Assembly: GCF_000186465.1 (NCBI RefSeq)
Contig: NZ_GL636091.1
Location: 1,498,981-1,562,980, forward strand
DNA from: Streptococcus australis ATCC 700641
GTDB taxonomy: Bacteria; Bacillota; Bacilli; Lactobacillales; Streptococcaceae
Direction: 5' to 3'
DNA length: 64,000 nucleotides
Position 1 is the first letter of the stretch. Each line of letters opens with the position of its first letter. Below, one piece after another: positions 43,370 through 51,496 of this stretch. The notes beneath the pieces are model-generated. The model saw only the letters and a program-made list of their open reading frames with translations, was not told where the DNA came from and ran no database searches. The position numbers and the translations under genes were made by a program.

Positions 43370-44935
43370 CTATTCCCACTCAACAGTTGCAGGTGGTTTA
43401 CTTGTAATATCATAGACGATGCGGTTAACGTGGTCAACTTCGTTTACGATACGAACGGAGATTTTTTGGAGAACTTCCCAAGGAATCTTAGCGAAGTCAG
43501 CTGTCATACCGTCGATAGAAGTGATAGCACGGATGGCAATGGTATAGTCGTAAGTACGACCATCGCCCATAACACCTACTGAACGAACGCCAGTGTTAAC
43601 AGTGAAGTATTGCCAGATGTCGCGGTCAAGACCAGCTTTAGCGATTTCTTCACGAAGGATAGCATCTGATTCACGGACTGTTTCAAGTTTTTCTTCAGTA
43701 ATTTCACCCATGACACGGATAGCAAGCCCTGGGCCTGGGAATGGTTGGCGCCATACGATGTGGTCTGGCATACCAAGTTCAGTTCCAAGAGCACGAACCT
43801 CATCCTTGTAAAGAGTGTTGAGTGGTTCGATGAGTTCAAACTGCATATCTTCTGGAAGACCACCCACGTTGTGGTGAGACTTGATAGTTTGAGCAGTATC
43901 CGTACCTGACTCGATGACGTCTGTATAGAGTGTTCCTTGTGCTAAGAATTTCACATCTTTCAGCTTGCTTGCTTCATCATCAAAGACATAGACAAACTCG
44001 TTACCGATAATCTTCCGTTTTTGTTCAGGATCAGATACACCTGCCAACTTGTCCAAGAAACGTTTGGCAGCGTCTGCTTTGACAATGTTCAAACCAAACT
44101 TACCACCAAGCATATCCATAACTTGGTCAGCTTCCCCTTTACGGAGAAGACCGTGGTCTACAAAGATACAGATCAATTGATCTCCGATAGCTTTTTGGAG
44201 AAGAACCCCAACAACAGAAGAGTCAACACCACCAGAGAGACCAAGGAGAACACGTTTGTCTCCAACTTTCTCACGGATTTGTTTGATTTGCATCTCGATA
44301 AAGTTATCCATGGTCCAGTCACCTTTGGCACCACAGATATTCAAGGCAAAGTTGCGAAGGATATCATAGCCGTGAACTGAGTGGCGAACTTCAGGGTGGA
44401 ATTGGATACCATAGATTTTCTTGTCAGGATTCTCAATCGAAGCATACGGACAGTCAGCAGAAGTACCTGTACGGACAAAGTCAGCAGGGATTTCTGTTAC
44501 AGCATCACCGTGGCTCATCAAGACCAACTGTTTATCAGGTGTTCCCTCAAAGAGGGCAGAAGATTCAGCTAAGTTTAACTCAGATTGACCATACTCACGG
44601 TTACCAGCGTCCCCTGCGGGTACAACCTTTCCTCCAAGCTTGTGAGTTAATAGCTGCATTCCATAACAGATCCCAAGAATTGGAATGCCAAGTTCAAAAA
44701 TTTCAGGATCAATATCGAAAGACCCTTCTTCATACACTGAGTTTGGTCCGCCTGAAAGAACGATCCCAACTGGATTGATTTCACGAACTTCAGCTGCAGT
44801 AATTTTGTGGCTCTTCAATTCTGAAAAGACACCAATCTCACGAATACGACGTGAAATAAGCTGATTGTACTGGCTACCGTAGTCAAGCACGATAATTTTT
44901 TCAACATCATGCAAATCAGTTGATAGGTTTGTCAT
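43370..44935 (-). CDS. guaA: GMP synthase (glutamine-hydrolysing)
   Basis: Converts XMP to GMP with glutamine and ATP. It has 521 residues. The N-terminal class I amidotransferase domain carries the nucleophile in GICYGMQLL and the His/Glu pair in GIQFHPEV. The ATP pyrophosphatase domain has [12 protein letters not shown]. The dimerisation domain ends with [11 protein letters not shown]. It is divergent from gntR; the pairing is common in streptococci. Promoter and ribosome site (AAGGGG) are on the - strand. Confidence 0.97.
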   Translation of the reverse strand: MTNLSTDLHDVEKIIVLDYGSQYNQLISRRIREIGVFSELKSHKITAAEVREINPVGIVLSGGPNSVYEEGSFDIDPEIFELGIPILGICYGMQLLTHKLGGKVVPAGDAGNREYGQSELNLAESSALFEGTPDKQLVLMSHGDAVTEIPADFVRTGTSADCPYASIENPDKKIYGIQFHPEVRHSVHGYDILRNFALNICGAKGDWTMDNFIEMQIKQIREKVGDKRVLLGLSGGVDSSVVGVLLQKAIGDQLICIFVDHGLLRKGEADQVMDMLGGKFGLNIVKADAAKRFLDKLAGVSDPEQKRKIIGNEFVYVFDDEASKLKDVKFLAQGTLYTDVIESGTDTAQTIKSHHNVGGLPEDMQFELIEPLNTLYKDEVRALGTELGMPDHIVWRQPFPGPGLAIRVMGEITEEKLETVRESDAILREEIAKAGLDRDIWQYFTVNTGVRSVGVMGDGRTYDYTIAIRAITSIDGMTADFAKIPWEVLQKISVRIVNEVDHVNRIVYDITSKPPATVEWE

Positions 44936-44969
44936 CTTTTCCCCTTCTTCTAGAAAAATCTTTTCCTCT

Positions 44970-44999
44970 ATTCTAACACAAAAGGCCCTTCATTACCAA
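44970..44999 (-). promoter_or_regulatory. guaA promoter
   Basis: On the - strand TTGGTA, 18-base spacer, TAGAAT preceded by TGT. Confidence 0.65.
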
Positions 45000-45015
45000 T
45001 CAAGACTGACTAGGA

Positions 45016-45044
45016 TTGAAGATTTGATAAATTTGCGCTACAAT
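45016..45044 (+). promoter_or_regulatory. promoter of gntR (and probably the downstream cluster)
   Basis: TTGAAG (45016-45021), 17-base spacer, TACAAT (45039-45044). Confidence 0.65.
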
Positions 45045-45073
45045 AGGTTGTAATAGATAGAAAGAGTAGCAAT

Positions 45074-45772
45074 ATGATCCCAGCATACATTCAAATTCAC
45101 GACCAAATCAAGGCAGAGATTGACCAGAAAATCTGGAAAATCGGACAACGCTTACCAAGCGAACGGGACCTGGCAGAAAAGTTCCAGGTGAGTCGGATGA
45201 CCCTCCGTCAAGCCATCACTCTCTTGGTAGAAGAAGGAGTACTGGAGCGTCGTGTAGGCAGTGGGACCTTTGTCGCTAGCACGCGCGTCCAGGAAAAGAT
45301 GCGGGGGACAACCAGTTTTACTGAAATCATGAAGGCCCAAGGAAAGATCCCTTCGACACAGGTTATATCATACAAACGCACCATACCAAGCCTACAAGAA
45401 GTAGATAAGCTTGGTATCGACAAGACTGAAACCATCGTACGTATGGAACGGGTTCGTTATGCGGATGGTGTCCCTGTTGTTTATGAAGTCACCTCCATCC
45501 CAGAGAAATTTATCAAGAACTTCAAAAAAGAAGAAGTAACCAGCCATTTCTTCCAAACCTTAGAAAAGCATGGCTATCGCATTGGTAAATCTCAACAAAC
45601 CATCTACGCTCGCTTAGCTAAAGAAAAGATTGCTGAATATCTAGAAATCCCTAAAGGACAGGCCATCCTTGGGCTGACGCAAGTTTCTTACTTAGATAAT
45701 GGCACAGCCTTTGAATATGTAAAGAGTCAGTATGTTGGAGAGCGGTTTGAATTTTACTTAGAAAATAATTAG
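45074..45772 (+). CDS. GntR/HutC-family transcriptional regulator
   Basis: A regulator of 232 residues. The N-terminal winged helix (residues 1-70) shows IKAEIDQKIWKIGQRLPSER and VSRMTLRQAITLLVEEGVLERR. A UTRA effector domain follows (about 85-228). HutC members sense small carboxylates, sugars or amino acids; the ligand here is unknown. It is divergent from guaA and only 43 bases before a five-gene biosynthetic cluster, with no terminator between. It may therefore control guaA, the cluster, or both. The ribosome site (AAAGAG) is weak. Confidence 0.9.
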   Translation: MIPAYIQIHDQIKAEIDQKIWKIGQRLPSERDLAEKFQVSRMTLRQAITLLVEEGVLERRVGSGTFVASTRVQEKMRGTTSFTEIMKAQGKIPSTQVISYKRTIPSLQEVDKLGIDKTETIVRMERVRYADGVPVVYEVTSIPEKFIKNFKKEEVTSHFFQTLEKHGYRIGKSQQTIYARLAKEKIAEYLEIPKGQAILGLTQVSYLDNGTAFEYVKSQYVGERFEFYLENN

Positions 45773-45815
45773 ACGACACAATCCCTATCATGTCAATTCA
45801 ACACACGGAGGTTTT

Positions 45816-47084
45816 ATGTCTCGGATTAAAATCGATGCTGTTGTGGTGCCTCTCAGTGGCCATCTTTATCCTGTCCTTTTACTTTTAGCCCCATTATTGC
45901 ATGATCCTAACTATGAGATTCAAATTTTTACAGGACCACAAAAGCAAAAAGTAGCTGAAGATATGGGCTTTACTGTTGTCCCAATTATGAAAGACCAGGT
46001 GGATTTTTTCGATAAAATATCTACTAACCATCGTCAATTAAATCTGCTGACTGCCTATAAGCAGCTTTCTAATGGATTAGATTTAATGAATATCGTTTCT
46101 GACCAGTTACGAGAAGAATGGACTGCTCATGGTCCAGATCTAGTCATTGCGGACTATGTGACACTTTCTGGTGGTTTGATTGCAGAGGAATTGGAAATCC
46201 CTTGGATGACTAGCATGGCGACCCAATTTGCAATGGAAACACCTCTTGGCCCACCTTGCTTTTTTGCAGGGATGGGAAGTGAGCAAACTAGGTTTGATCA
46301 ACTGAAGCATAGCTTAGCTAGAAAATTGACCAGACTTATCAAGCGTCTAGCGACTTTCTCTTTGAGAAGTCGTTTAAAACAATATCATTTCCGTCTCTAC
46401 AATAAGGACGGATGGGAAACCATCTATTCTCCCTACTCAATCCTTGGCATCGGAATGGAAGAAGTGGAATTAAAAAAAGGCTTTCCTCCCTATTATCATT
46501 GGGTAGGACCAGTTGGCTCATCTGTTGAGAAATCTTCTGATTATCACTTTGATCTCACTCCTTTTTCGAATAAAAAAAAGGTTCTAGTCTCCTTAGGCAC
46601 TCAACTTGCCTGGGCGCAGGATAACATCGTTCGGCAAACCCTAATCTTGGCTCAACAACATCCAGAATGCCAGTTCTTTGTTACCTTAGGCAAAGGGGCT
46701 GAATCTTTCCAAACAGAGAAGCTCTTAGACAATGTATCCATTCTTACTTATCTCCCTTATGAAAGTTATATCCCACAAATGGATTATGTTATCCACCATG
46801 GTGGAGCAGGGATTTTCTTTCAATGCATCAAAAATGGGATTCCAGCCTTAATCCTTCCGCATGACTATGACCAATATGATTATGCTGTTCGTGGAGTAGA
46901 AGCAGGAGTAGCCTTGCAAGCTCCCAAGGACAAGAGTCAAAAGATTGCCCAAGCCTTTGAGCAATTACTTGCAAGAAAAGACTGGGCCCAACTCAAAGAG
47001 CTCCAAAAAAGAGCTCTAGCCTATGATCCCACCAGCATTTTAAAGAAAGAAATTCATCGCTTAATTAAAAAGGAGGCGCCATGA
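45816..47084 (+). CDS. UDP-glycosyltransferase (GT1/MGT-like)
   Basis: A 422-residue GT-B enzyme that should transfer a sugar from a nucleotide donor to a small lipophilic acceptor. The donor-binding C-terminal region has HHGGAGIFFQCIKNGIPAL followed by PHDYDQYDYAVRG, matching the GT1/MGT signature. The N-terminus starts VVVPLSGHLYPVLLLLAPLL, the H...P motif of macrolide and sterol glycosyltransferases. There is no signal peptide. ACGGAGG lies before the ATG. It overlaps the reductase gene by four bases. First enzyme gene of the cluster. Confidence 0.87.
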   Translation: MSRIKIDAVVVPLSGHLYPVLLLLAPLLHDPNYEIQIFTGPQKQKVAEDMGFTVVPIMKDQVDFFDKISTNHRQLNLLTAYKQLSNGLDLMNIVSDQLREEWTAHGPDLVIADYVTLSGGLIAEELEIPWMTSMATQFAMETPLGPPCFFAGMGSEQTRFDQLKHSLARKLTRLIKRLATFSLRSRLKQYHFRLYNKDGWETIYSPYSILGIGMEEVELKKGFPPYYHWVGPVGSSVEKSSDYHFDLTPFSNKKKVLVSLGTQLAWAQDNIVRQTLILAQQHPECQFFVTLGKGAESFQTEKLLDNVSILTYLPYESYIPQMDYVIHHGGAGIFFQCIKNGIPALILPHDYDQYDYAVRGVEAGVALQAPKDKSQKIAQAFEQLLARKDWAQLKELQKRALAYDPTSILKKEIHRLIKKEAP

Positions 47085-48058
47085 AAGTACTCGTAACAGG
47101 AGCAACAGGTTTTCTCGGAAAATACGTGGTAAAAGAGTTAGTAGCAGAAGGCTACTTTGTTCGCGCCTTTGGTCGGAATGAAGCAGTAGGAAAAAGCTTG
47201 GTTTCTGACCAGGTAGAGTTTTTCAAAGGGGATCTAAGTTCCAAGCAAGCAGTAGAAGAGGCATGCAAGGGCGTTGAAATGGTCGTCCATGCTGGAGCTT
47301 TATCAACGGTTTGGGGGCCTTGGGAAAGTTTTTACCAAGCCAATGTCCTTGGTACCCAGCATGTTTTAGAAGCTTGTCGTACTAATAAAATACATCGCTT
47401 GGTCTATGTTTCTTCACCAAGTATTTACGCTGCACCAAAAGACCAAATCGACATCAAAGAAGAAGATGCTCCAGCTGAAAATCATTTAAATAACTACATC
47501 AAAAGTAAGCTGCTATCAGAGAAGCTCTTTCCTTCTTACCCGGATGTTCCAAGTATCATCCTTCGTCCACGTGGGCTCTTTGGCATTGGGGATACAAGCA
47601 TCCTTCCGCGAGTTCTCAAGCTAAGCCAGGAAATTGGAATCCCCTTAATCAAAGAGGGCAAGCAATTGATGGACATGACCTGTGTCGAGAATGTTGCCTT
47701 GGCCATCGCTTTGGCTCTGAAAGCAGATAGGGCAGAAGGGCAAGTCTATAACATTACCAACGGCGAGCCGACTCCTTTTAAAGAACTAATAGAAGAAGCC
47801 TTGCAGGGCTTGGGATTTCCTATTCGTTATAAAAAGCTACCTGCCTTTCTTCTAGGTGGCTTAGCTTCTAGCTTAGAGGTTCTTTATCGGGTCTTACCTC
47901 TAAAGGGAGAGCCACCATTAACTCGCTATACCTACTACCTATTGCGTTATAGTCAGACTCTTGATATTTCAAAAGCAAGACAAGAGTTGGGCTATGAGCC
48001 ACGCATCAGCATCAAGGAGGGAATTGCCCAGTATGTCCAAGATTATCGAAAGCATTAA
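47081..48058 (+). CDS. extended SDR / 3beta-HSD-like NAD(P)-dependent reductase (OleD-like)
   Basis: A 325-residue Rossmann enzyme with GATGFLGKYVVKEL at the N-terminus. YVSSPSIY holds the catalytic Ser, and NNYIKSKLLSEKLF is the YxxxK motif. RPRGLFGIGDTSILPRVLK is the substrate-domain signature of 3beta-HSD and OleD-type 2-alkyl-3-oxoalkanoate reductases. In a cluster with a KAS III and an adenylating enzyme, the likely substrate is a beta-keto or hydroxy acyl chain. It overlaps both neighbours (4 and 26 bases). Confidence 0.85.
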   Translation: MKVLVTGATGFLGKYVVKELVAEGYFVRAFGRNEAVGKSLVSDQVEFFKGDLSSKQAVEEACKGVEMVVHAGALSTVWGPWESFYQANVLGTQHVLEACRTNKIHRLVYVSSPSIYAAPKDQIDIKEEDAPAENHLNNYIKSKLLSEKLFPSYPDVPSIILRPRGLFGIGDTSILPRVLKLSQEIGIPLIKEGKQLMDMTCVENVALAIALALKADRAEGQVYNITNGEPTPFKELIEEALQGLGFPIRYKKLPAFLLGGLASSLEVLYRVLPLKGEPPLTRYTYYLLRYSQTLDISKARQELGYEPRISIKEGIAQYVQDYRKH

Positions 48059-48848
48059 GTACTTCCCTGCTGGCTTTTGTACTAGCAATCTCGCCTTGCT
48101 CTTTAAAGGGCAGAAAAGAAAGAAGATGGTTTTTCCAGCAGGCGTCTATCTCCTCAAACACCGAGAACACGGTTGTATTCTCTACGACACTGGCTATCAT
48201 TATGAGATCAAAAGTAAACTCCGTTATCTTTATTACCGTCTTGGAACTCCTATGCAGATGAAAAAGGAAGACCAGATTGATTGCTTGCTTCAAGCGACAG
48301 GGATTTCACCAGATGACATTTCTTATGTCATCCTCTCGCATTTTCATCCAGACCATTTAGGAGGAGCGGGTTGTTTCAAACAGGCGCGCTTCTTGGTCAC
48401 CGAGAAAGCCTATCAGGTCTACCAGAAGCCCAGCTTTAAGGATTTAATTTTTAAAGAGTTTTTGCCGGATCATTTTGAAGAATCCGTCCAAATCATGCAA
48501 CCTCAAGAAACCAATCCTCTTTTTCCTTATACGGCAACAGAGGATATCTTTGGAGACGGCAGTATTCTCCTTAGTTCCCATGATGGGCACGCTAAGGGAC
48601 AGGGTTGCCTATTCCTTCCAGAGTACCAATTGTTTATCGGGGCTGATCTCTGTTGGGGAATTGACCTTCTTCCCTTGACAGAGCAGATGCGCTGGATTCC
48701 TAGTCAAGTTCAGGATAATGTTGAGGCCTATTTAGAAAACGTCAATTTCTTGCGGTCATTGCTACATCAAGGGATCGCTGTTCTTGTCAGTCATGATCCA
48801 ATGGATCGGGTAGAAAGGATACTAGATGAAAAAATGGACCTTTCTTAA
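48033..48848 (+). CDS. metallo-beta-lactamase-fold hydrolase (lactonase-like)
   Basis: A 271-residue MBL-fold metalloenzyme. The metal motif is HFHPDH at residues 103-108 (HxHxDH). HDGHAKGQG and the late VSHDP supply further ligands, as in AiiA/AttM-type lactonases. There is no signal peptide. ATG 48033 lies 12 bases after AAGGAGG, inside the reductase gene. Within the cluster it could open a lactone or cleave a thioester; it takes the place an alpha/beta hydrolase (OleB) holds in Ole clusters. Confidence 0.83.
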   Translation: MSKIIESIKYFPAGFCTSNLALLFKGQKRKKMVFPAGVYLLKHREHGCILYDTGYHYEIKSKLRYLYYRLGTPMQMKKEDQIDCLLQATGISPDDISYVILSHFHPDHLGGAGCFKQARFLVTEKAYQVYQKPSFKDLIFKEFLPDHFEESVQIMQPQETNPLFPYTATEDIFGDGSILLSSHDGHAKGQGCLFLPEYQLFIGADLCWGIDLLPLTEQMRWIPSQVQDNVEAYLENVNFLRSLLHQGIAVLVSHDPMDRVERILDEKMDLS

Positions 48849-50094
48849 AACCTTTTGCCAGACCCGCTGGGGGCACCGCTTTAAGAACCGAGAGGAACTC
48901 GAGCGCTACCAAGAGAAAGAGCTGCAAAAATACCAGGACTTCTTACTCCAACATTCGCCCTATTTCGCTCAAGACGTTCCAAAGGACTTCCGCTATATGG
49001 ACAAGACCTTTATGATGGAGCATTTCAATGAGTTAAACACCCAAGGAATCGATCGGGACAAGGCTCTTGAAATGGCCATTCGAGGAGAGCAGTCTCGTGA
49101 TTTTACAGAGATGCAAGGAGAAGTAGCAGTTGGTCTTTCCTCTGGTAGCTCCGGCCACCGAGGCATTTTTATCACGACAGAGACAGAACGTAGTATGTGG
49201 GCAGCCGCTATTCTCGCTAAAATGCTTCCCAAAGGGAAGCTCTTTGGGCACCGCATTGCCTTTTTCCTCCGTGCTGATAACGAGCTCTATCAAACCATCA
49301 ATTCTCCCTTGATTCGCTTAGAATATTTTGATATTTTCAAAGATAGCCAAGAGCATATCGGGCGTTTGAATGACTACCAGCCGACTATCCTTGTGGCTCC
49401 AGCCTCTACCTTATTGGATTTAACCAAATATCTAGAGAGTCAGGCCCTACAGATTCAACCCCGAAAGGTCGTTTCCGTCGCTGAAATCTTAGAGGATCGG
49501 GACCGGGACCTTATCCGTCAGGCATTTCATCTGTCTAAGGTCGATCAGGTCTACCAAGCGACAGAAGGTTTCTTAGCCTGTACCTGTTCTGAGGGGAACT
49601 TGCACCTCAACGAGGACATTTTATCAGTGGAAAAAGACTATTTGGATGACCACCGTTTTTATCCTATCATTACAGATTTTAAACGTAGTAGCCAACCCAT
49701 TTTCCGCTACCGGCTCAATGATATTCTGGTAGAGGATCCTGAACTCTGCAGTTGTGGTTCTGTCTTTACACGGATTGCTAAAATTGAGGGGCGATCAGAC
49801 GATATCTTTTATTTCAAGAAAGCAGACGGCGAGCTACAGATGGTTTATCCAGACTTCATTCGGCGTTGTATCCTCTTTGTCGAAGGGATTCAAGACTATC
49901 AAGTGACTCAAACAGATGATGGACAAGTTCAGGTTGCTCTCAGCAAACGTTCACCTGAGATAGAAGAGGCTATCCGCAACCAATTTCAAGTCTTAGCAGA
50001 TCAAAAGGGCTTTATCATGCCCACTCTTACCTTTATTGACTACCAATGGGACACAAGTCGCAAACTCAAGCGCGTACAACGTCTTCAAAAATAG
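48826..50094 (+). CDS. adenylate-forming enzyme (coenzyme F390 synthetase-related/CapK family)
   Basis: A 422-residue ANL-superfamily enzyme of the F390 synthetase-related group (the TIGR02304 type, from memory). The phosphate-binding loop is LSSGSSGHRGIF, and the adenylation motif is YQATEGFLACTC. PIFRYRLNDIL and IEGRSDDIFYF are the later core motifs, and the C-terminal lysine lies in SRKLKRVQR. It should activate a carboxylate as an acyl-adenylate. Several cysteines (CTC, CSC) are unusual. It starts at ATG 48826 after AAAGGA, overlapping the MBL gene by 23 bases. Confidence 0.82.
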   Translation: MKKWTFLKTFCQTRWGHRFKNREELERYQEKELQKYQDFLLQHSPYFAQDVPKDFRYMDKTFMMEHFNELNTQGIDRDKALEMAIRGEQSRDFTEMQGEVAVGLSSGSSGHRGIFITTETERSMWAAAILAKMLPKGKLFGHRIAFFLRADNELYQTINSPLIRLEYFDIFKDSQEHIGRLNDYQPTILVAPASTLLDLTKYLESQALQIQPRKVVSVAEILEDRDRDLIRQAFHLSKVDQVYQATEGFLACTCSEGNLHLNEDILSVEKDYLDDHRFYPIITDFKRSSQPIFRYRLNDILVEDPELCSCGSVFTRIAKIEGRSDDIFYFKKADGELQMVYPDFIRRCILFVEGIQDYQVTQTDDGQVQVALSKRSPEIEEAIRNQFQVLADQKGFIMPTLTFIDYQWDTSRKLKRVQRLQK

Positions 50095-50105
50095 GAGGAA
50101 GCATT

Positions 50106-51050
50106 ATGACAAGTGTACAAAGACACGTTCGTATTAAAGGCTATGGAACAGCCTTACCCAAGCATCAAGTCACCTTTAAGGACCAGACACGTTACCGCAT
50201 AAAAGAAGATGAAGAATCTCAGATCGACCTAGCCGCTCGTGCTATTGAACAGGCTCTAAAGCAGGCAGAATTGACCATGGCAGATATTGACTGCCTAGTT
50301 TCAGCGAGCGCCGTTGGGGTTCAGCCGATTCCATGTACGGCAGCTCTAATCCATGAACGAGTGGCCAAAGACTTGACCATTCCAGCTATGGATATCAATA
50401 CCACTTGTACCAGCTTTATTTCAGCCCTCAGTACCATTTCTTATCTGATCGAAGGTGGCGAGTACAAGCGTGTCCTCATTGTTTCAAGTGAGGTGGGAAG
50501 CCTAGGTCTTAATCCAAAGCAGAAAGAAAGCTATGAATTGTTTAGTGATGGGGCAGCTGCTTTTATCTTTGAAAGCACGACGGAAGATTTAGGAGTGATT
50601 GCAAGCCTTCAACGGACCTGGTCTAAGGGGGCCCATGATACAGAGATTCGCGGCGGTTTAACAGCCTACCATCCAAAACATTATAGCGAAGCGACCAAAA
50701 CCGACTTCATGTTTGACATGAAAGGGAAGAAAATTCTCTTACTTTCTGCGCGTGTTATTCCAGAAATGTTCCAAGAATTTCAAGACAAGGTTGGTCTTTC
50801 GCTTGCCGATGTAGACTATATCATTCCTCACCAAGCCAGTCGTGCTCTTCCTTTAGTCATGGAGAAATTAGGAGTACCAGACCATCAGTATCTTAACATC
50901 GTTAGCGATTACGGAAACATGGTTTCTGTTGCGGTGCCTTTTGGCCTAGCTTACGCCCTAGATCATGGCCTTGTCAAAGAAGGAGATACCATCTTCTTAA
51001 TGGGAACTGCCGCAGGGATGACGGTTAATATGTTAGCTCTGAAACTCTGA
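50106..51050 (+). CDS. 3-oxoacyl-ACP synthase III-like condensing enzyme
   Basis: A 314-residue thiolase-fold KAS III. The triad is complete: C101 in NTTCTSFISAL, H242 in IIPHQASRAL and N271 in SDYGNMVSVAVP. It is not the housekeeping FabH, which lies in the fatty-acid gene cluster elsewhere in streptococci. Its position as last gene of the cluster suggests condensation of acyl units supplied as adenylates or thioesters. The start at 50106 has GGAGGAAG upstream. A terminator follows. Confidence 0.87.
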   Translation: MTSVQRHVRIKGYGTALPKHQVTFKDQTRYRIKEDEESQIDLAARAIEQALKQAELTMADIDCLVSASAVGVQPIPCTAALIHERVAKDLTIPAMDINTTCTSFISALSTISYLIEGGEYKRVLIVSSEVGSLGLNPKQKESYELFSDGAAAFIFESTTEDLGVIASLQRTWSKGAHDTEIRGGLTAYHPKHYSEATKTDFMFDMKGKKILLLSARVIPEMFQEFQDKVGLSLADVDYIIPHQASRALPLVMEKLGVPDHQYLNIVSDYGNMVSVAVPFGLAYALDHGLVKEGDTIFLMGTAAGMTVNMLALKL

Positions 51051-51084
51051 TGATCAATCCTCTTATTTCAACTCAAAAAGCATC

Positions 51085-51114
51085 AAGTCCCGCTAGTCTT
51101 TAGTGGGCTTTTTT
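51085..51114 (+). terminator. terminator of the biosynthetic cluster
   Basis: AAGTCCCGCTA / TAGTGGGCTT stem with one bulge and one G-T pair, then a T run that merges with the next promoter. Confidence 0.75.
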
Positions 51115-51122
51115 GATATAAT
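51114..51122 (+). promoter_or_regulatory. ylxM-ffh promoter, extended -10
   Basis: TGA-TATAAT (hexamer 51117-51122) directly after the terminator T run; no good -35. The predicted transcript start (about 51129) coincides with the ylxM start codon. Confidence 0.6.
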
Positions 51123-51129
51123 GAAAGGT

Positions 51130-51462
51130 ATGGAAATTGAGAAAACCAACCGAATGAATGCTCTCTTTGAGTTTTACGCAGCACTTTTGACAGACAAGCA
51201 GATGAACTATATCGAGCTCTATTATGCAGATGATTACAGCTTGGCTGAGATTGCTGAAGAGTTCGGTGTTAGTCGCCAAGCTGTTTATGATAATATCAAG
51301 CGGACGGAGAAAATCCTAGAGGATTATGAGATGAAATTACACATGTACTCGGATTACATTGTACGTAGCCAGATTTTCGACCAGATCTCTGACAAGTATC
51401 CTAATGACGCTTATCTACAAGAGCAAATCGCTGTTTTATCTAGCATTGATAACCGAGAATAA
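51130..51462 (+). CDS. ylxM: UPF0122 protein YlxM (SRP-associated helix-turn-helix protein)
   Basis: A small sigma-4-like helix-turn-helix protein of 110 residues that modulates the signal recognition particle in streptococci. The product starts [19 protein letters not shown] and includes [37 protein letters not shown] as two blocks. It lies 34 bases upstream of ffh, its universal partner. The ATG at 51130 matches family starts but follows the -10 box by only seven bases, so a leaderless message is possible. A start further upstream would be inside the promoter. Confidence 0.9.
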   Translation: MEIEKTNRMNALFEFYAALLTDKQMNYIELYYADDYSLAEIAEEFGVSRQAVYDNIKRTEKILEDYEMKLHMYSDYIVRSQIFDQISDKYPNDAYLQEQIAVLSSIDNRE

Positions 51463-51496
51463 ACAAGATTAAAATACCTGTAATAGGAGAAGTAGT

